NCBI GenBank assembly: GCA_027596075.1
Contig: JADGJC010000009.1
Coordinates: 186,001 to 250,000, forward strand
Source: Rhizophlyctis rosea
Lineage: Eukaryota > Chytridiomycota > Chytridiomycetes > Rhizophlyctidales > Rhizophlyctidaceae
Length of the DNA: 64,000 nt
Direction of reading: 5' to 3'
The notes beneath the pieces were generated by a model. That model saw nothing but the letters and a program-made list of their open reading frames with translations. It did not search any database and was not told the DNA's origin. The position numbers and the translations under genes were made by a program. Positions 22,943-36,519 of this stretch are shown one piece after another. The first letter of the stretch is position 1, and each line of letters begins with the position of its first letter.

Positions 22943-24992
22943 TGTGTGGAAGGCCTGTACCCGAAGGGAGGCTTGTTTCTTTTTGTAAATAGTTTACTTG
23001 CTGTGGATGCAACCGCATATGCGATACGAATCTGGCCTGCTGTCCTTATGCATGATCCATCCTGGAATAGCGTACATATTGCTGGTGGTCCAGGAGTTTT
23101 ATGTATTGGCTAGAAGCCGCATGCATTTTTCTTGATGGGTAGGGAAGAAGAGTGGAGAGGTTGCAGGGACAAAATATGAAGCGTCTTTGCAAATGCATCT
23201 GAAGAATTTTGCATGACTGAAGTGTTTACACTGTAAATTAGTGCGACCGAGGGATGGAAACCATCATGACGCTGCCGTTAGGTCTTGTCCGTTGCTTTGG
23301 GGCTCGGCAGACTTGTGAAATTTTGGGCACTGCAGAGTGGACAAAGGAAGCCAGGCGCCAGTATTTGTTCATGCGGATGTTGGGCAGTGGACTGACGGTG
23401 TCGCCAGTTTATGGCGGTCAAGCGAGTCATACATTTTGAACCAGCAGCGTGTAAGGACCCTGAGTGGCTTGACGCCACGCCGCCGCATTCCTCGGTCGCC
23501 GCTGGTGTCCACTTTTTGGGCAACTTGGCGTGGTCAGCCGCAAACTGGTCCACGATTGTACCACCCCGGAATGATACACAGAGTGACACAGAGTGACACA
23601 GAGTGACACACGCTTCGTATACGATCAGCACTGCGATCATGGAATTCGGGGATCATCAAACGCCACAAGTGATACGGACCACACAACATTCCGGCCCAGC
23701 AGAAGTTGATCAGGCCCAGATCATGTGAGGGGAGGCTAGCCGGCTAGATAGAAAGGGAGGAAACGAGGGGCCCGCCTGTGAGATGAAAGCCCCTTCAAAT
23801 CCACCCACCTGGCCCATATGTCCAATCCAGGCCAATTAGGCACACAACACACTCCCACTGAGAGTGTCACACACACCAGACCACAAGGTGCAAAGGGAAG
23901 AAGGTGCCTTTTCCTGCATTTTCCCACGCACACCTGACCACCCAAATACTAGTCCAGTGGGCAACCTGCTCTGTGCTGGTTCGCTTTATTGACAGACGCA
24001 CTATTGACAGTGCTCTTGCTCGCGAATATCACATCTTATACCACTACCGCGTAATCTCATTGGGGGAGGTCCCTGTCAAGTAGGGTCTTACGGGTCGGAT
24101 AAAGGACTCTCGGAACACATCCATCTTCAGGTGAGCGCGGGGAAACCGCACCTTTCCCACGCTTGGAGCAACCTTCAGTCCGGAGTTTTCACACGTTACT
24201 CACCCTACCGCATTCTGCATATATCACATCGTCATAACCCCATCGCTCCACAAAACTTTCCCACGCTCATTCCACTCCCACAATCCTGTCGGCATCTTTC
24301 GGAATCATAGCTATAGTCGACTTTCAACCACTTTAGTTTGCGTGGAGGATTTGGTGCTGGTGACTGTGGAACATATCTGACGGAGTTTAGTTTTACTGAA
24401 CTTGTAAGCATCACGTTGCTTTTTGATTTGGCCGCAGTGTGGGAAGAAGGGTGTGACGAGAGCGTGATGGGGGACCGTATGAAAGATTTCAACGCGATCA
24501 CCATAGTGGAGATGTGGTGTTCTCATGCAAAATTGCTAATATGTCACACCTTCATTGTAGATTCGATTACCGCAATCTCAGAGACCTTCAACATAATATT
24601 TTTCGGCAGTTCTGTCATTTTTTTTTTCGAGGTAAGTATTTTGTCTCAGATAGAATTTGAATATGAATGGGAACGATGCTGATTTTCCCCCTTTCTTTTT
24701 GAAATCATTAAAGGAGTTTCATAGTATATCCTGTTGACATACGGTACGTGGGAAGAAGTCAGATAGCGGCATGAGCTAGAGGGGATCGTGGGCATTCAAG
24801 ACCCTGCAGAGGCTGATTTGCTTTCATTTTTTTTTTAGGTCTAACATATACCCGACATCACGAAAGTCCTTCGATATACTATCTTCTCTGTGAGTATGCG
24901 TTTGCTTTATTGAAGGCCTACTCATGTTCTCATCCATGACTGTTCCATGACTGTCAAAGAAGCACCACCCCTTCGTCATACCATCATAAACC
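22943..24992. other. 2 kb intergenic region
   Basis: Upstream of the casein kinase gene. Holds a short triplicated 11-bp repeat (GTGACACAGAG type) near 23577-23610; several T-runs near 24620 and 24830. No supported gene. Confidence 0.55.
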
Positions 24993-27453
24993 ATGTCGCG
25001 CTCAAAACAAAACGAGCAGACGCAGTCTGCCCCAGATGGCGCATCACAGGCCAAACCTATTCCTACAGCCAATGGTCAATCGAATGCCGGTCCCTCAGCC
25101 TCCCAGGGTCAACAAGCAACATATGACACAATGCCACACCAATCCTCGCGACCGCACCACCATGGCCATCACTCTCATCCAGCAGCAGCGGGTCAAATGC
25201 ACTCCTCGGGATCGCAAAGTAGATTACATCATTCTACCAGTCCGAACGTCGTTGGAGTACATTACAAAGTGGGGCGGAAGATTGGAGAGGGGAGTTTCGG
25301 TATCATTTATGAAGGTGAGTATCATGCGTCGTCGTCCACCATCAAGGGATAAACTAATTCGTCAAATCTGTAGGGGTAAATCTACTCAACAACCAACCAG
25401 TCGCTATCAAGTTTGAGCCTCGAAAAGCAGAAGCACCGCAACTTCGCGATGAGTACCGAACTTACAAGATTTTGGCGTCGAGCGGTAAGGAGCATTGCAA
25501 CGCATGCTGAAAACATCGCACATATTGATCGATGTGTCCGTGCTCATGATCTAGTTGGTATCCCTTCCGTCTATTACTTTGGGGTTGAAGGACTTCACAA
25601 CATTCTCTGCATTGATCTTCTCGGCCCAAGTTTGGAGGACATGTTTGATCTATGTGGTCGGAAGTTCTCAATCAAGACAGTTTGCATGGCCGCCAAACAG
25701 ATGGTATGGTGATTTATTTGGTGATGGCTCATTGAATGCTAGTACTCACGTTGTCTCTGCAGCTTACAAGAGTACAAACCATCCACGAGAAAAACCTGAT
25801 ATATCGGGATATCAAGCCGGACAACTTCCTGATCGGACGCCTGCCTCGCCACAACGAACCACAAAACCCTCTCGCCAGCTCATCCACAGGTACTTGTCAG
25901 AATCTATCATATGTCAGGAATTAGAGGCTGGTTCTGAGAACGCGGGAAGATCGATTTTGGGATTGCACACGATGATTTGCCTTGTATATTTCTGACACCT
26001 CTTGTTTGAGCGCCCTTCACACCGGCGCGATGTACGAAGTGGTTTTTACCTGATGCACCCATCAGTCTACCTAACTTGAGATTCTCTCATGGATCAGTAC
26101 AACCTCGATGCTGACCTTTTCAATTCGTTTCTCAATCAGATCCCCACTCCATCATCGCCAACCACTCCCCGCAACACCCTCACCCCGCATCGCAAATATA
26201 CATTGTCGACTTTGGCATGGCAAAGCAGTACCGAGACCCCAAGACCAAGCAGCACATACCGTACCGGGAGAAGAAGAGTTTGTCGGGGACGGCGCGGTAT
26301 ATGAGTATCAACACTCATTTGGGCCGGGGTACGTTTGTCGTCTGTTGTCGTAAAGTGGCATCTGTGGGATGGGAACTCATCAAATCGTCGTTTCTTTTTG
26401 ACAGAACAATCTCGACGTGATGACTTGGAAGCTCTGGGACACGTGTTTATGTACTTCTTGCGTGGATCATTGCCGTGGCAGGGTTTGAAGGCGGCCACGA
26501 ACAAGCAGAAATACGAGAAGATTGGGGAGAAGAAGCAGACGACGAGTGTGAGGGAGTTGACTGAGGGCTTCCCTGGTATGTTGCGGGCGGATTACTTGTC
26601 AATGCAATTGGGAATTGTGGAAACTTACGCAATTGCATTGTAGAGGAATTCTCGACATACCTATCATACGTGCGAGGTCTGAAGTTTGATGAACAACCGG
26701 ATTACGATTACCTCCGTGGTCTTTTGAACAAAGGTATGTTTCACATCTTTCTGCCACTTACATGTGCGTTTTCTCATCATGCGTTGCTCCTCCCCAACCC
26801 CATCTCCGCCAATTTCTTGCCCTTTCGCCATCCGCACAGTCCTATCACGCATCGGCGAAGTCGACGACGGCGTCTTCGACTGGATGATCGTCATGGACCA
26901 ACAACGAAAAGAAAAAGAGCGCCAACGCGAAGCCGAACGCGAAGCCCGCCGGGCGCAACGCGAACGCGAACAAACGCAAGCTCAACAATCCGGAAGTCAA
27001 CTCAACACCTCCCTATCCAACGTCGCCGGCAGCCCCATCTCCCCCTCCCTCCCCAACAGCGGCCTCACCATCCCGCAAGGCACAAACTCCCTGCAAGTTC
27101 TCCACGGCAGCTCGATGATCTACAACGGGGGCGCGACGCCCAGCAGCGTCATGAAGGATTCGCTGGCGAGGACGGACGCGCACCAGAGGATGAGTGCCAT
27201 GAATACCGTTGCGAGTGGGGCGGCGACGGGGGCGGGGGGTAGTCCTGCGGCGGCTGCGCAGGCTGCTGCGGCGGATCGGGATGCGATTGCTGTGGAGGGG
27301 AAACAGCAGGGTGGTGTTGCGGGACCGGCGGGTGGAAAGGAGACGGCGGGACGGCAGGGTGGGCAGGGGAGGGGGGAGAAGCCTAAGAAGAAGAGGAAGT
27401 GGTGGAGGAGGTTGTTTGTGTGGTGTGGGGCTAGGGATGATGGGGATGATTAG
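24993..27453 (+). CDS. Casein kinase I, plasma-membrane (Yck/gamma) type
   Basis: Ser/Thr kinase of the CK1 family. Exons 24993-25314, 25374-25484, 25555-25703, 25763-25889, 26140-26328, 26405-26575, 26644-26733 and 26840-27453 splice in phase to 590 residues. A His/Gln/Ser-rich extension of about 85 residues precedes the kinase. Visible motifs: [59 protein letters not shown], and [16 protein letters not shown] near the end of the lobe. The tail is Gln/Ala/Gly-rich and ends [19 protein letters not shown]. Yck kinases usually end in palmitoylated Cys pairs; here one Cys sits in a basic-aromatic cluster, a likely alternative anchor. Yeast orthologues act in nutrient sensing and morphogenesis. 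Confidence 0.94.
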
Positions 27454-30400
27454 TGTTGGGGTTGTGTGGATATGAGGGCGCGCTTTTCGGTTATAAAACT
27501 CCTTTCTGTCAGGAACGGGAGTCGATTGGAGAGGAGTAGTTTGTATAAAGTCTGTTTTTTTTTTGTTCGGGAAACCCGGTGTTGCCTGATGGGGAGGGGG
27601 GTTAGGGTTAGAGGCACGCGGGTTTTGTTTATTTATCAGATAGGTTGGGATTCCTTCCCGTCTGGTTGGATGGGTATGGGTGGTTTTTGTGCTTTTTCTT
27701 TTTTGTGTGTTTCTTTTTGCTGCTCTTTTTCCTTTCCTGTGAAGATTTGCATAGACTTTCTTTTTTACCACTCGGCTTCTTTCGTGTGTCTTGTTGGTTG
27801 AAGGGCTTCTTTTCTCTTTTGTTTTTTGCTTCTGTGTTTTCCTTCAGTATCGGGGTGGGGAGATGGTGGATGATGATGCTAGTGTTTCCGTTTTTCTGTT
27901 TTGGGGAGGCTTGAACGCCCGCCAAACATCCCTGGGACGAAAACTTCTGTGCCTTTTTTTTTTTTTTCCTTCTTCTTACGGCTATGGTGGGAGGTGGGTG
28001 GGATGGGAATATCATGTTCTGGGGGCCTAATACAATTGCAGTCTTTTTTCATTCCTACGAAGATCTCATGTTAAATCTTCTCTAATGGCGTTCCCTGTGG
28101 AGTTTTTTTTTCCTTTGTGGTCCTTTTCTGCTTCTACCTCGTTGCAGATGTGGTGGTGCACCGTAGAAGATTATTTTCTTGATACCTATTCACGAAAGTA
28201 GTGGCCGGTCTTGCTCATATGACAGTGCATCCGCATGGCTCTGCTTTTTGGAAGTGCTAGAGGGTGGACACATTGACCGTTCACTTGTTCAGCGATTATC
28301 ATTTGGCATCCTGCCCTTTTTGCCGACTTGTAGATATCCAAGGTTGACTTCCGAGTCAGATCGTTCCACCATAAGAATGCACATCGCCATACAGATGTTG
28401 AATGTCATGTATGAATACCGTGTAGGTTCTGCCCGCTCCAATTGTTTCAATGGTAGTGGGTGTTTGGCATGTTTGCAAGGCCGGAGAGGGACAAAAAAAG
28501 TGAAGGATTTGGAGAGAAGGGATTGTTCATTGCTGGAGAATTGAGGTGATTTGACGAGTAGACCGAACGGGCTGAGACTTGGGAACATATGACTGCCATG
28601 CAAGCGACACGATGATGAAGTGTTATTGGGAATGAAAGGGACCTTGTGAACGCGACGGATGTTTCATGACATCATGATGGGTTGCTTTACTGACCCGTAG
28701 CGTTGACATGCACCCGCAGCGCGCTGTGGTGTGAATCTCTCACCGTCAACCTTGCATAGGTACTTCCTTTCAATTTGGAATCCAAGGAGTCACCGAAAGT
28801 TCTGCGGAGTGAAAGCAGTCGGCGAAGACATTAGGAGTCGGGACACGATGTCCTCGACTTTTCTCCGCCTCTCAAATGTCGTCCTATCATGTCAATCCGA
28901 TCTGATGCATCGTCACCCTAACCCCTGCACCACAGACAGTCGCTCATGTATGGATGTCTCGCATGATTTTTCATCTCTTTCTTTGATCCCCATTGCGGGA
29001 TCGTGTGTCTTTGGGTTTCAATATCTTGATGGGTTCTTCATGCCATTCGACTCCTCCGGCATTGAGCGGAAAGTTTTTCGAAAGGGATGTAAGCAGGTGG
29101 AGGATGCTGCCGTGAGGTTTTCATTTTGATGGGAGGAAACGGGTGCCTAGCAATCCTTGGTCCGGGGTTGCTCATTTCCCATGTTGAAAACATTCCTATG
29201 ACGAAACATAGCGTACCTAGCGTGCTGAATGTGCTGGTGAAAGTGAAGGTTGTGAGCGTATGGAAACAGGACGGAAGTCGTTGACAAAAAGCAGAAAAAG
29301 GAAGAGTGTCACTCTTTTTCACTTTCTTTTCCCTCCTCTGATGACGAAACACATCCTCGGAGGTCCCGGCTAGGTCCGATTTTTTGCATGATGGGACGAT
29401 CTCATTGGTTTTCTCGAGATCTAAGCCGAAGCGCCGAAAGATGATTTACCCCCGATGAGCGAAGGTTTTGCTGGTCGTCTTATGCTAGTGGCAGAGATAG
29501 CAATGGCATTGGAAGGATGGTGATTGATTGGCATGGACTTTATGCAAGTGTTGCTATTTGGATAGTGGGACTGTGGGAATAAGGTTGACTTTTCTGTGCA
29601 GTGGAGAGAGGCGCAGTTAGGTAGATCCACGCAAGAAGAGTTGGGTATCCTCAACGGAATAGGCTGCCATCCGTGCATTCTGAGCATTCGACGCTACTGC
29701 TATTAGCGCCTAGTGCTAGCATAGAACTCATGGATATCCATCGAAGCGTCTGTAAGTAAAATCCAGCCAATCCGCGTCAACGATGTCCCGTGAAAGTGAA
29801 GTGCCTACATGAGAACGAAACAACCGCAACCTGGTCCGCAAGCCATGCAAAGGAGAACATTGCCGCTGGGTTGCCGGCGGTCATCACAAATCCGAATGCT
29901 TTCTCCTAAGATCTCTCTGGTCTCAATTCCAAGCCTCGTTGTGGGGAAGAGAGACGGCAGTGTCGGGCTTGCAACCTTTACGAAAAGCCTTTGCGGCAGT
30001 GTCTTTGCAGGGTTTGAACCCTGGGAGACGCGTCTCGTCGATCTCCACGTTTATTTCCAAAGCTTGGTTATTGCGCGGCGTCGCGAGTTTGTGATCTGGA
30101 CTTCTGCGCATTGCCCGGCCCCTCCGGTCCCCTTTCCCTTGATGTTCTCCAAAAGTCAATAATGTCTCGACACGAAGTTTGACAGGTTTCCGGCTTGTGA
30201 AAAAGTGTGCCCCGTCCGTCCCTTTTTTGCACATGTGCGATTTGTCATGAAAGTCATGAAGGGTCGGCAGAACTTGCTCATGAACTCGCCCATCCTCATG
30301 CATGATTGTTGAGACAGACAGCCTGGGATATTCTCACGGACTGCAAGTTGCCCCCTCTCATCTCCGTCTTGCCATGACATTCATGTCTCATCGCATGAAT

Positions 30401-32242
30401 TTCTGATTCACGGCGTCGGAGGTATTAAAAAATTTTGCCCTTGCCACAAGTCAAGGTTCAAGGAACCCAGAAACAAGAACCAACAGCGCGGAACCGACAT
30501 TGTCACACAGGGAGAACATTTTTGGTGTAACGCCAAACCCAAAACGCGTCCAAGCCGAGACCTCGTGAATGCCACTCCCGAGAAAGTCATGTGGAAGGAG
30601 GTTTACTTTAACGGATTTGGAAGGTGATGATCTTTGGGCGGGGGAAGGGGGGGTTTTGTGTTCAATAATGTCATGGGCGGGAACATTTGGACGTTGTATA
30701 CGTTGGCATTGCATCAAGTCCAAAGGATCCGCGTCCTTGGGAAGCGGGAGGAGGGATTTTGTTAATGGGAGTGAGGGAGGTTGGGTGTATCAAGTTGTTC
30801 AAATAGTGGGAGGCTGAACGCGGAAGCCTGGGCTTTGTATAAAGATAATCACGCGAAGCCTTCTCGGTGTGGCTGACATATGGGCTTACATGACGCCGCA
30901 TCTTTTGCAATTACGCGCCACCCCGCAATGAAACGCGTGGTTTTTGGGAACTTTATTTGTTTACATTTCCCATTGTTTACAAACAATATGCTAGGGATTT
31001 TCCAATACCCAAGGTCCAACAGGGCAAAGCCCGAGTTGTCTGGCAATTGCCGACGTGCCATATTAGTCTATAATTCAGACTAGTACAAAATCCACAATAG
31101 CCCAGCCCGTTATAATACAATGCTAAATAACAAATGATTGAGCCTCTCAATAACCTTCAAAAAGCCAGCATCTGTGAGCGTTGGACTGTGAACGAAAGGA
31201 TCGCCGGAGTGTGGAGCTTCATCACAAAGCGCGGAGGGGCTTCCTTATGTCCTTCGATTCCCACCGACTTGGAAGTGAATCCAAGCATTCCAAAAAGACG
31301 GGAATATGTGGCACTACTTTGTGAAGTGGCTTGGCTGGACTGTGAGAAAGGTCCTTTCAAATTGAGTGGGGGTGGCTTCGGTGCAACCCGCGGTGGTTTA
31401 CGGATACAAGCAAGCTACAACCACAGCCTTGCTTCAAATGCTGGGCGTTTCCACCAGGGTGGGGTCCCGAACAAAGGGAAGGGAGCAGCCTAGCAGCCTG
31501 AGACAAATGGGTTACTTGGCACAGTGTGAGACAGTGGTGTCTGCTACACAATTGTCTGCAGTTGGTCAATTGCGGGCATGCGGGGTGATGGACAACCGGA
31601 GTGTGGCCATGGAAAGCCGGGGGCCACAAGGGTGAGGAACTTTCAGAATTGGGTTGTAACAGGCCCTGATGAGTGTTCGCATTTGGCCATATGGCGGAGG
31701 AGGGGCTGGAACACTTGTGGACAGGGTTGGCGGGGTGGATGATGTGATCACCGAAGTTGTGGGAAGGGGCTAGGTAGCAGGGGCCACTGTAGAGTAATGA
31801 CAGTTGGCTGTAGCTGCAACGACACCGCGTGATGGAACCTGCTCTACACCTCGCTCTCTACCGAAACTGGCAACCCTTAGCTCAGTGATCAATCGTGTCT
31901 GTGGGTGGTTATTTGACATCAATACATAAAAACAATTGGACCTTCGCTGGCCCCTTCGCAGATCGAATTCATTACTTCACAAATACTTGTAATAAAGTTT
32001 ATTATCTTGTTGCGTTGACTGGTCATCCGCTTTCATCACTGAATGATTGTGCTGACCACTAAAGCAGAGGAGAGCTGAAAGAGTGAAAAGAGTTGGTGAA
32101 CACTTAATAGCTTACGACAGGTGCACCTTACCTCTCCACCACCCGAAAACACTTCATTCCCGCAACTCCAAATTGAATACCATATCATCACCACCACCCA
32201 TACCCATTCCTTCCAATACACACTCAACCTCACTCACCCAAA
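27454..32242. other. 4.8 kb with no supported gene
   Basis: The first 700 bp is T-rich and probably the 3' region of the kinase gene, with poly-T runs near 27550 and 27957. The rest shows only short frames without starts or domains. A forkhead-like element recurs at 30971-30986. Nothing repeat-like of transposon size was seen. Confidence 0.5.
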
Positions 32243-33995
32243 ATGGACTCTCAAACAGAAGACCGAAGGTCCTCAACTCCCGCCAGCCGCCCCACATCCT
32301 ACCAATCCGCAACCGTATCCGAAACGTCCAGTTCGAAAAATGCCAACCGCCTGACAGGCGACTCAGGCATTGGTCCCGAAGATGAAAACACTGTCCGACA
32401 CCTCGCTGCCGACAAGCGCACCAGCAACGGGAGCTCAGTAGGGAGTAGGAAGAGCGTTGGGGCCAACGGCGAAGTAATAGAAACCGTCTTCAACGAAGAC
32501 GGAGAACCCACGCCGGTCGTGGTAGCACATAAACGCGGCACACCACCCCAACCCATTGACGTTAAGCGCCGTACTCGCACAGTAGATAGGTTGTTGGCAG
32601 AGTTGGAGACCGCTATTCAAGGGTTTGAGGACGTTAGATTGTCTACTGCGTCTGGGGCTTCGTCTTCTACTTCTCCCGATGCGTCGTCTAGTGTAGCTGG
32701 GTTGACGCCGCCTTACTCTGCGAATGGCATGCCGATTCCTGGATCTCAACCGGCTTTCTTGATGACTGACCCTGTTCGGCGACCTGCGACTGCGGAGCCT
32801 AAGATTGGGGAGCAACAGTATGGGCAACGGAGACCGCCGTCTTTTGGTAGCATGCCTCCTACACCTGTTACCCCTGGATCTGCACCTGAGAACAATGGTT
32901 TCTACGCTCCACGTAAGTATCGTCTTTGAGAGTGTGCCCAAACGGAGCTGGCCAACCATGTCTGACCTTCCACTTGGTTACTCGTCACCAGCCGCACAAT
33001 TTGGTGACTTGGTTGAATATGCTCCCGACTCAGTCTTCGTCCTTTCCAACTCCCCTCAATGCCTCCGCATGGGCTTCCTCTTCAAATGGTCACCCTCTCG
33101 CGTTCACGGCGGTTGGTCTTGGACCCGCCGCTACGTCATCATCGCAGAAGGCGCCATCCATGTCTACCGTAGCAACGCAGAACAGGAACGTCCCATTGGC
33201 CGCATGAGGCTTATTCCTACCACTAGCGTCCGCATTTCCGAAAACGGCACCAGCGCCATTGAAGTCAAGAACGAGGTCGAGTATGACCCCATGAACCCTA
33301 GCGCCGGTCCCCAAATCCGCGCATGGCACCTCCAATGTGCTGGCCACGAAGACATGATGGAATGGCTCGCCGCCATTGAACATGTCATCCACCAAGCCGG
33401 CGTCCAAGCCGGTGTGCAACCCATGTCCCCCACCCGCGGCCGCGCAAATTCCGCATCCCACTCCCAACCCCCCGCCGGCCTCCAACGCTCCCACTCCGTC
33501 CGCTCCAACCCCGACTCCTCCCGCCCACAATACTTCCGTGCATCCCAAGACGCACCCCCACTCCCCATCCAACAAGCCCTTGCCGACCTCCCCCCACCAC
33601 CCTCCCACCAATCCTTCGTACCCCCACCCTCCCAACAACAACAACAACCACCACAATCCCAACAACAACAACCCTCATCCCAAAAACCCCTCAAAACAAA
33701 AACCTCCGTTAAGAAGAACGACCACTCCCACTCCCTTTCCACCGCTTCCATCTTCTTCGACTCCCCCGCTGCCGCTGCAGCTGCCGCCGCTATGCCCCCG
33801 CCGGGCGGTATGGCTGGTATGCCCTCCACTTCCCCGTCGGGACACAGCCATCACACCTCGTCGGGCTTCGATAAGGGTGACAACATCTTTGCTGCATCAG
33901 CGGCCTTGAAGGCTGAGGAGGAGGAGAAACGGAAGATGATGGAGCAGATCATGAAGGAGAGGAAGAAGTTGATGAGGGCTGTTAAGGGCATTTAA
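32243..33995 (+). CDS. PH-domain protein with low-complexity flanks
   Basis: Exons 32243-32912 and 32992-33995 splice in phase (CCA C / CC GCA) to 557 residues. The first half is Ser/Thr/Pro-rich with KRRTRTVDRLLAELE. The second exon holds a PH domain at about residues 240-365: FLFKWSPSRVHGGWSW, TRRYVIIAEGAIHVY and, at the C-terminal helix, WHLQCAGHEDMMEWLAAIE. PH domains bind phosphoinositides or partner proteins. After it come Pro/Gln repeats, an Ala run and a charged helix (EEEEKRKMMEQIMKERKKL). The overall order is not one I can match to a named yeast protein. Confidence 0.8.
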
Positions 33996-35063
33996 AGGGA
34001 TTGTTCCGTTTATGTTTTAGTGTTGGTGTTCTTCTTCTTCTTTATATTATTCCTCAGTACCAGTCTGTAGTTCTTCTTGTGTTTTTTTTTGTTTCATCTG
34101 TTTCTGTAGTGCTTTTTTTGTGTTTTTGTTTTTGCTTTTCTTTTAGTTGCCGAACGCATACCCCATCCATCGGATCGCAAAAAATTAGGACTAGTATCTG
34201 TTTTTACCAAGTTTTTAGCTCTGGATGGCGTTAGGAAGGGCGATACAACAGCCCCTCTGTCTTTCACGTACGGTTTCTATGTACATACGATAGTGTTTTT
34301 CTTTACAATTCCAAAGTCGAGGCTCTAGAATTCCTCATTTTGCGCAACTCTTGGGTCTTCTTTCGTTGTGTTTGTTGGTTTTTTTGGGCCTTGCTGAGAT
34401 TGTAAATCTATGAGCTCCTTGGTTGGGAGCAAGGATGGTGTATGGTGTCGGCCATCTATCTATGGTGAGGAGTGGAGTGGATGGAACTTCGGCACTAGCA
34501 GTTGTTGTGAAGTTTGTTTAGGAGCAGAATCTGACACCCCGATTGATATTTATTAATATTTTGCAATACATGGTGGTTTGGCCTGTTTCAGTGAATGTGT
34601 TGTCATATGATGAATTTGGTGGTACTTGGCACGCAACTTTGATGTGCTTTCGCACGATGAGGCAGTGAGCATTGCAATGGTCCACGGTGTATCGTGAGAA
34701 CCATGCATCACTTCAACTTCTTTAGTAAGCTTCATCGATAGCTGGCAGTGTTCCCAGGCTCACCTGAGATTACGAACTATAACTACCCAGACAAGTTACT
34801 GTACTTACTGTGAGCTTGGGAGTCGCTGAATGGAACTGGATCAACAACCAATGAGGCCATTCGCATGGAATGGAAGACTGAGTTACGCCATCATCTCAAA
34901 GATTGTAGGCCGGTCATAAGTGAAATCTTGTACTTGACGTGATCATAGAGCATCTATTTAAGCCATAGCTGGTACATGGACCATTTACACGCAACATCCG
35001 AGTCTACACATCTATTTTACTCTAACGTACGCGTGAATCCTCTTCCAGGGTAACATCACCAAC
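33996..35063. other. Convergent intergenic region
   Basis: T-rich stretches at 34020-34160 fit the 3' region of the PH-domain gene. No supported gene or repeat otherwise. Confidence 0.55.
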
Positions 35064-36519
35064 TTAGTTCCTCCCAGGCGCACACATGATACTCATCCAA
35101 ATCCACCCATCATTCATCTCTTCATCCTCGGGCTGGCATTCGGGCGCAACACCTTTGATCACACGGCCTTGGGCGGTCCAAATGCTCAACTGCTGGTTGT
35201 TGAGAATGGCTTCACGGTCGGTAGTGCTCCAGTTCAACGAATTGCCCATCCGTTTCGGCCATTGGGTGATGAAGAGCCTGTTTGCGTCGTCCGGGAGCGG
35301 AGCATTGTAGAATGTGTCGTAGGGGATGTTTCCGATGTCGGGGAGGGGTCTGTGATCTGTGGTCGCGCTATTTTGGAAGGAGACGGATGAGTCAGTGTTT
35401 CCGGGTCGTTATCGGCCAATCGGTTGCTACGATTATGACTTACCGGCAACAAGTGAGCGATGTGCTATTGTATTGGGCGTAATCATCGCCGCTGTCCGGG
35501 ATGACCTGGGTGTACCGCTTTGGGAATGATAGCGGCCAGCTCCAGTCGTATTGCCAGGACCATGCATCGCAGGCTTCTTTGCTCTAGGTTGATAAGAAAG
35601 AATGAATAAAGTGTCGCAGGTGTCTTACTAGTAGTTGGTTCTTACCGTGATGTTGCCCAAGCAGACGCCCACAAAGCCAGGCAACACATCAGGGCGCGGG
35701 AACCCGGGAATAGGTGTTGGGGTGGGGATGGGCGAAGTGCTGACCGTAGTGGTTGTTGTCGTCTTTGCCGTAGTGACGGTTGTTGTCGGAATGAGGGTCG
35801 TCAGCGTTGTGGTTGTGGTGATAGAACTCACAATTGGAGTCGGAGACGTTGTGGCCACGGTGGTTGAGGTAATCGTCGAGATAGTTGCAGGTGTGGTGGC
35901 AGATGTGGTGGCAGCCTTACAACTACCAAGCTCGCTCCGACAGCCGGTTCCACATGCCCTGCCTACACCGCAGACCCAGGAAGGACTGCAGCACAACCCC
36001 GGACCGCAGAAGTATCGCACCCCATTCACCGTTCCGCATTTCCCACCGGCGTTGCTGATACCAGTCGGAGTGACCTTGATGGTAGTGGTCGTGGTGGTCT
36101 TCTGGCTTGTGGTTGAGGTCTTGCAATTGCCAAGGTCGCTACGACAGCCAGCTCCGCAAGCACTGCCGACACCGCAGGTCCAGTTGGAAGAACAACACGA
36201 CCCAGGAGCACAGAATAGTCGAACGCCGTTCACAGTCCCGCATTTGCCTCCTTGGTTGCTGATTCCCGTGCAGAGACCGAATCCCCGCTGGCATGTTTTG
36301 CTGTTGCAATAATCATCCGTGGTGCCACAGTATCCTGTATTTTTTTACGTGGTCAATGATGAGTAACATAGTCCAGCATGACCATGACATACCATACTGC
36401 GAGCAACACAACCCAGTGGAACAGCTCTTCCCATTGCCTTGAGACCCGCATCTTTGGATTTGGGCCGTTGCGCTGGAGAGGGTGACCAGCACCATCAGCG
36501 CAGTGATGAGGATCTTCAT
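35064..36519 (-). CDS. Secreted multi-CBM18 chitin-binding protein
   Basis: Exons 36519-36393, 36334-35646, 35583-35444 and 35367-35064 join in phase to 419 residues. A signal peptide (ILITALMVLVTLSSATA) precedes three Cys-rich modules of the CBM18/hevein type. The first is canonical (CSTGLCCSQYGYCGTTDDYC). The second and third are near-duplicates (CGTVNGVRLFCAPGSCC and CGTVNGVRYFCGPGLCC, each ending GCRSDLGNC or GCRSELGSC). Thr-rich linkers, probably O-glycosylated, separate them. A unique C-terminal domain with paired Trp (DAWSWQYDWSWPLSF), CC and a final MSIMCAPGRN follows; I do not recognise it. Binding of chitin, own or foreign, is likely; no catalytic domain is visible. Confidence 0.85.

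Noticed and set aside
27013..27771. A 252-codon minus-strand frame over the kinase tail
   Set aside because: Arg/Pro/His-rich antisense product of a Gly/Ala/Arg-rich coding exon running into a T-rich 3' region; no signal or domain.
35635..36312. A 225-codon Val-rich plus-strand frame
   Set aside because: Antisense of the Thr-rich linkers of the CBM18 gene.
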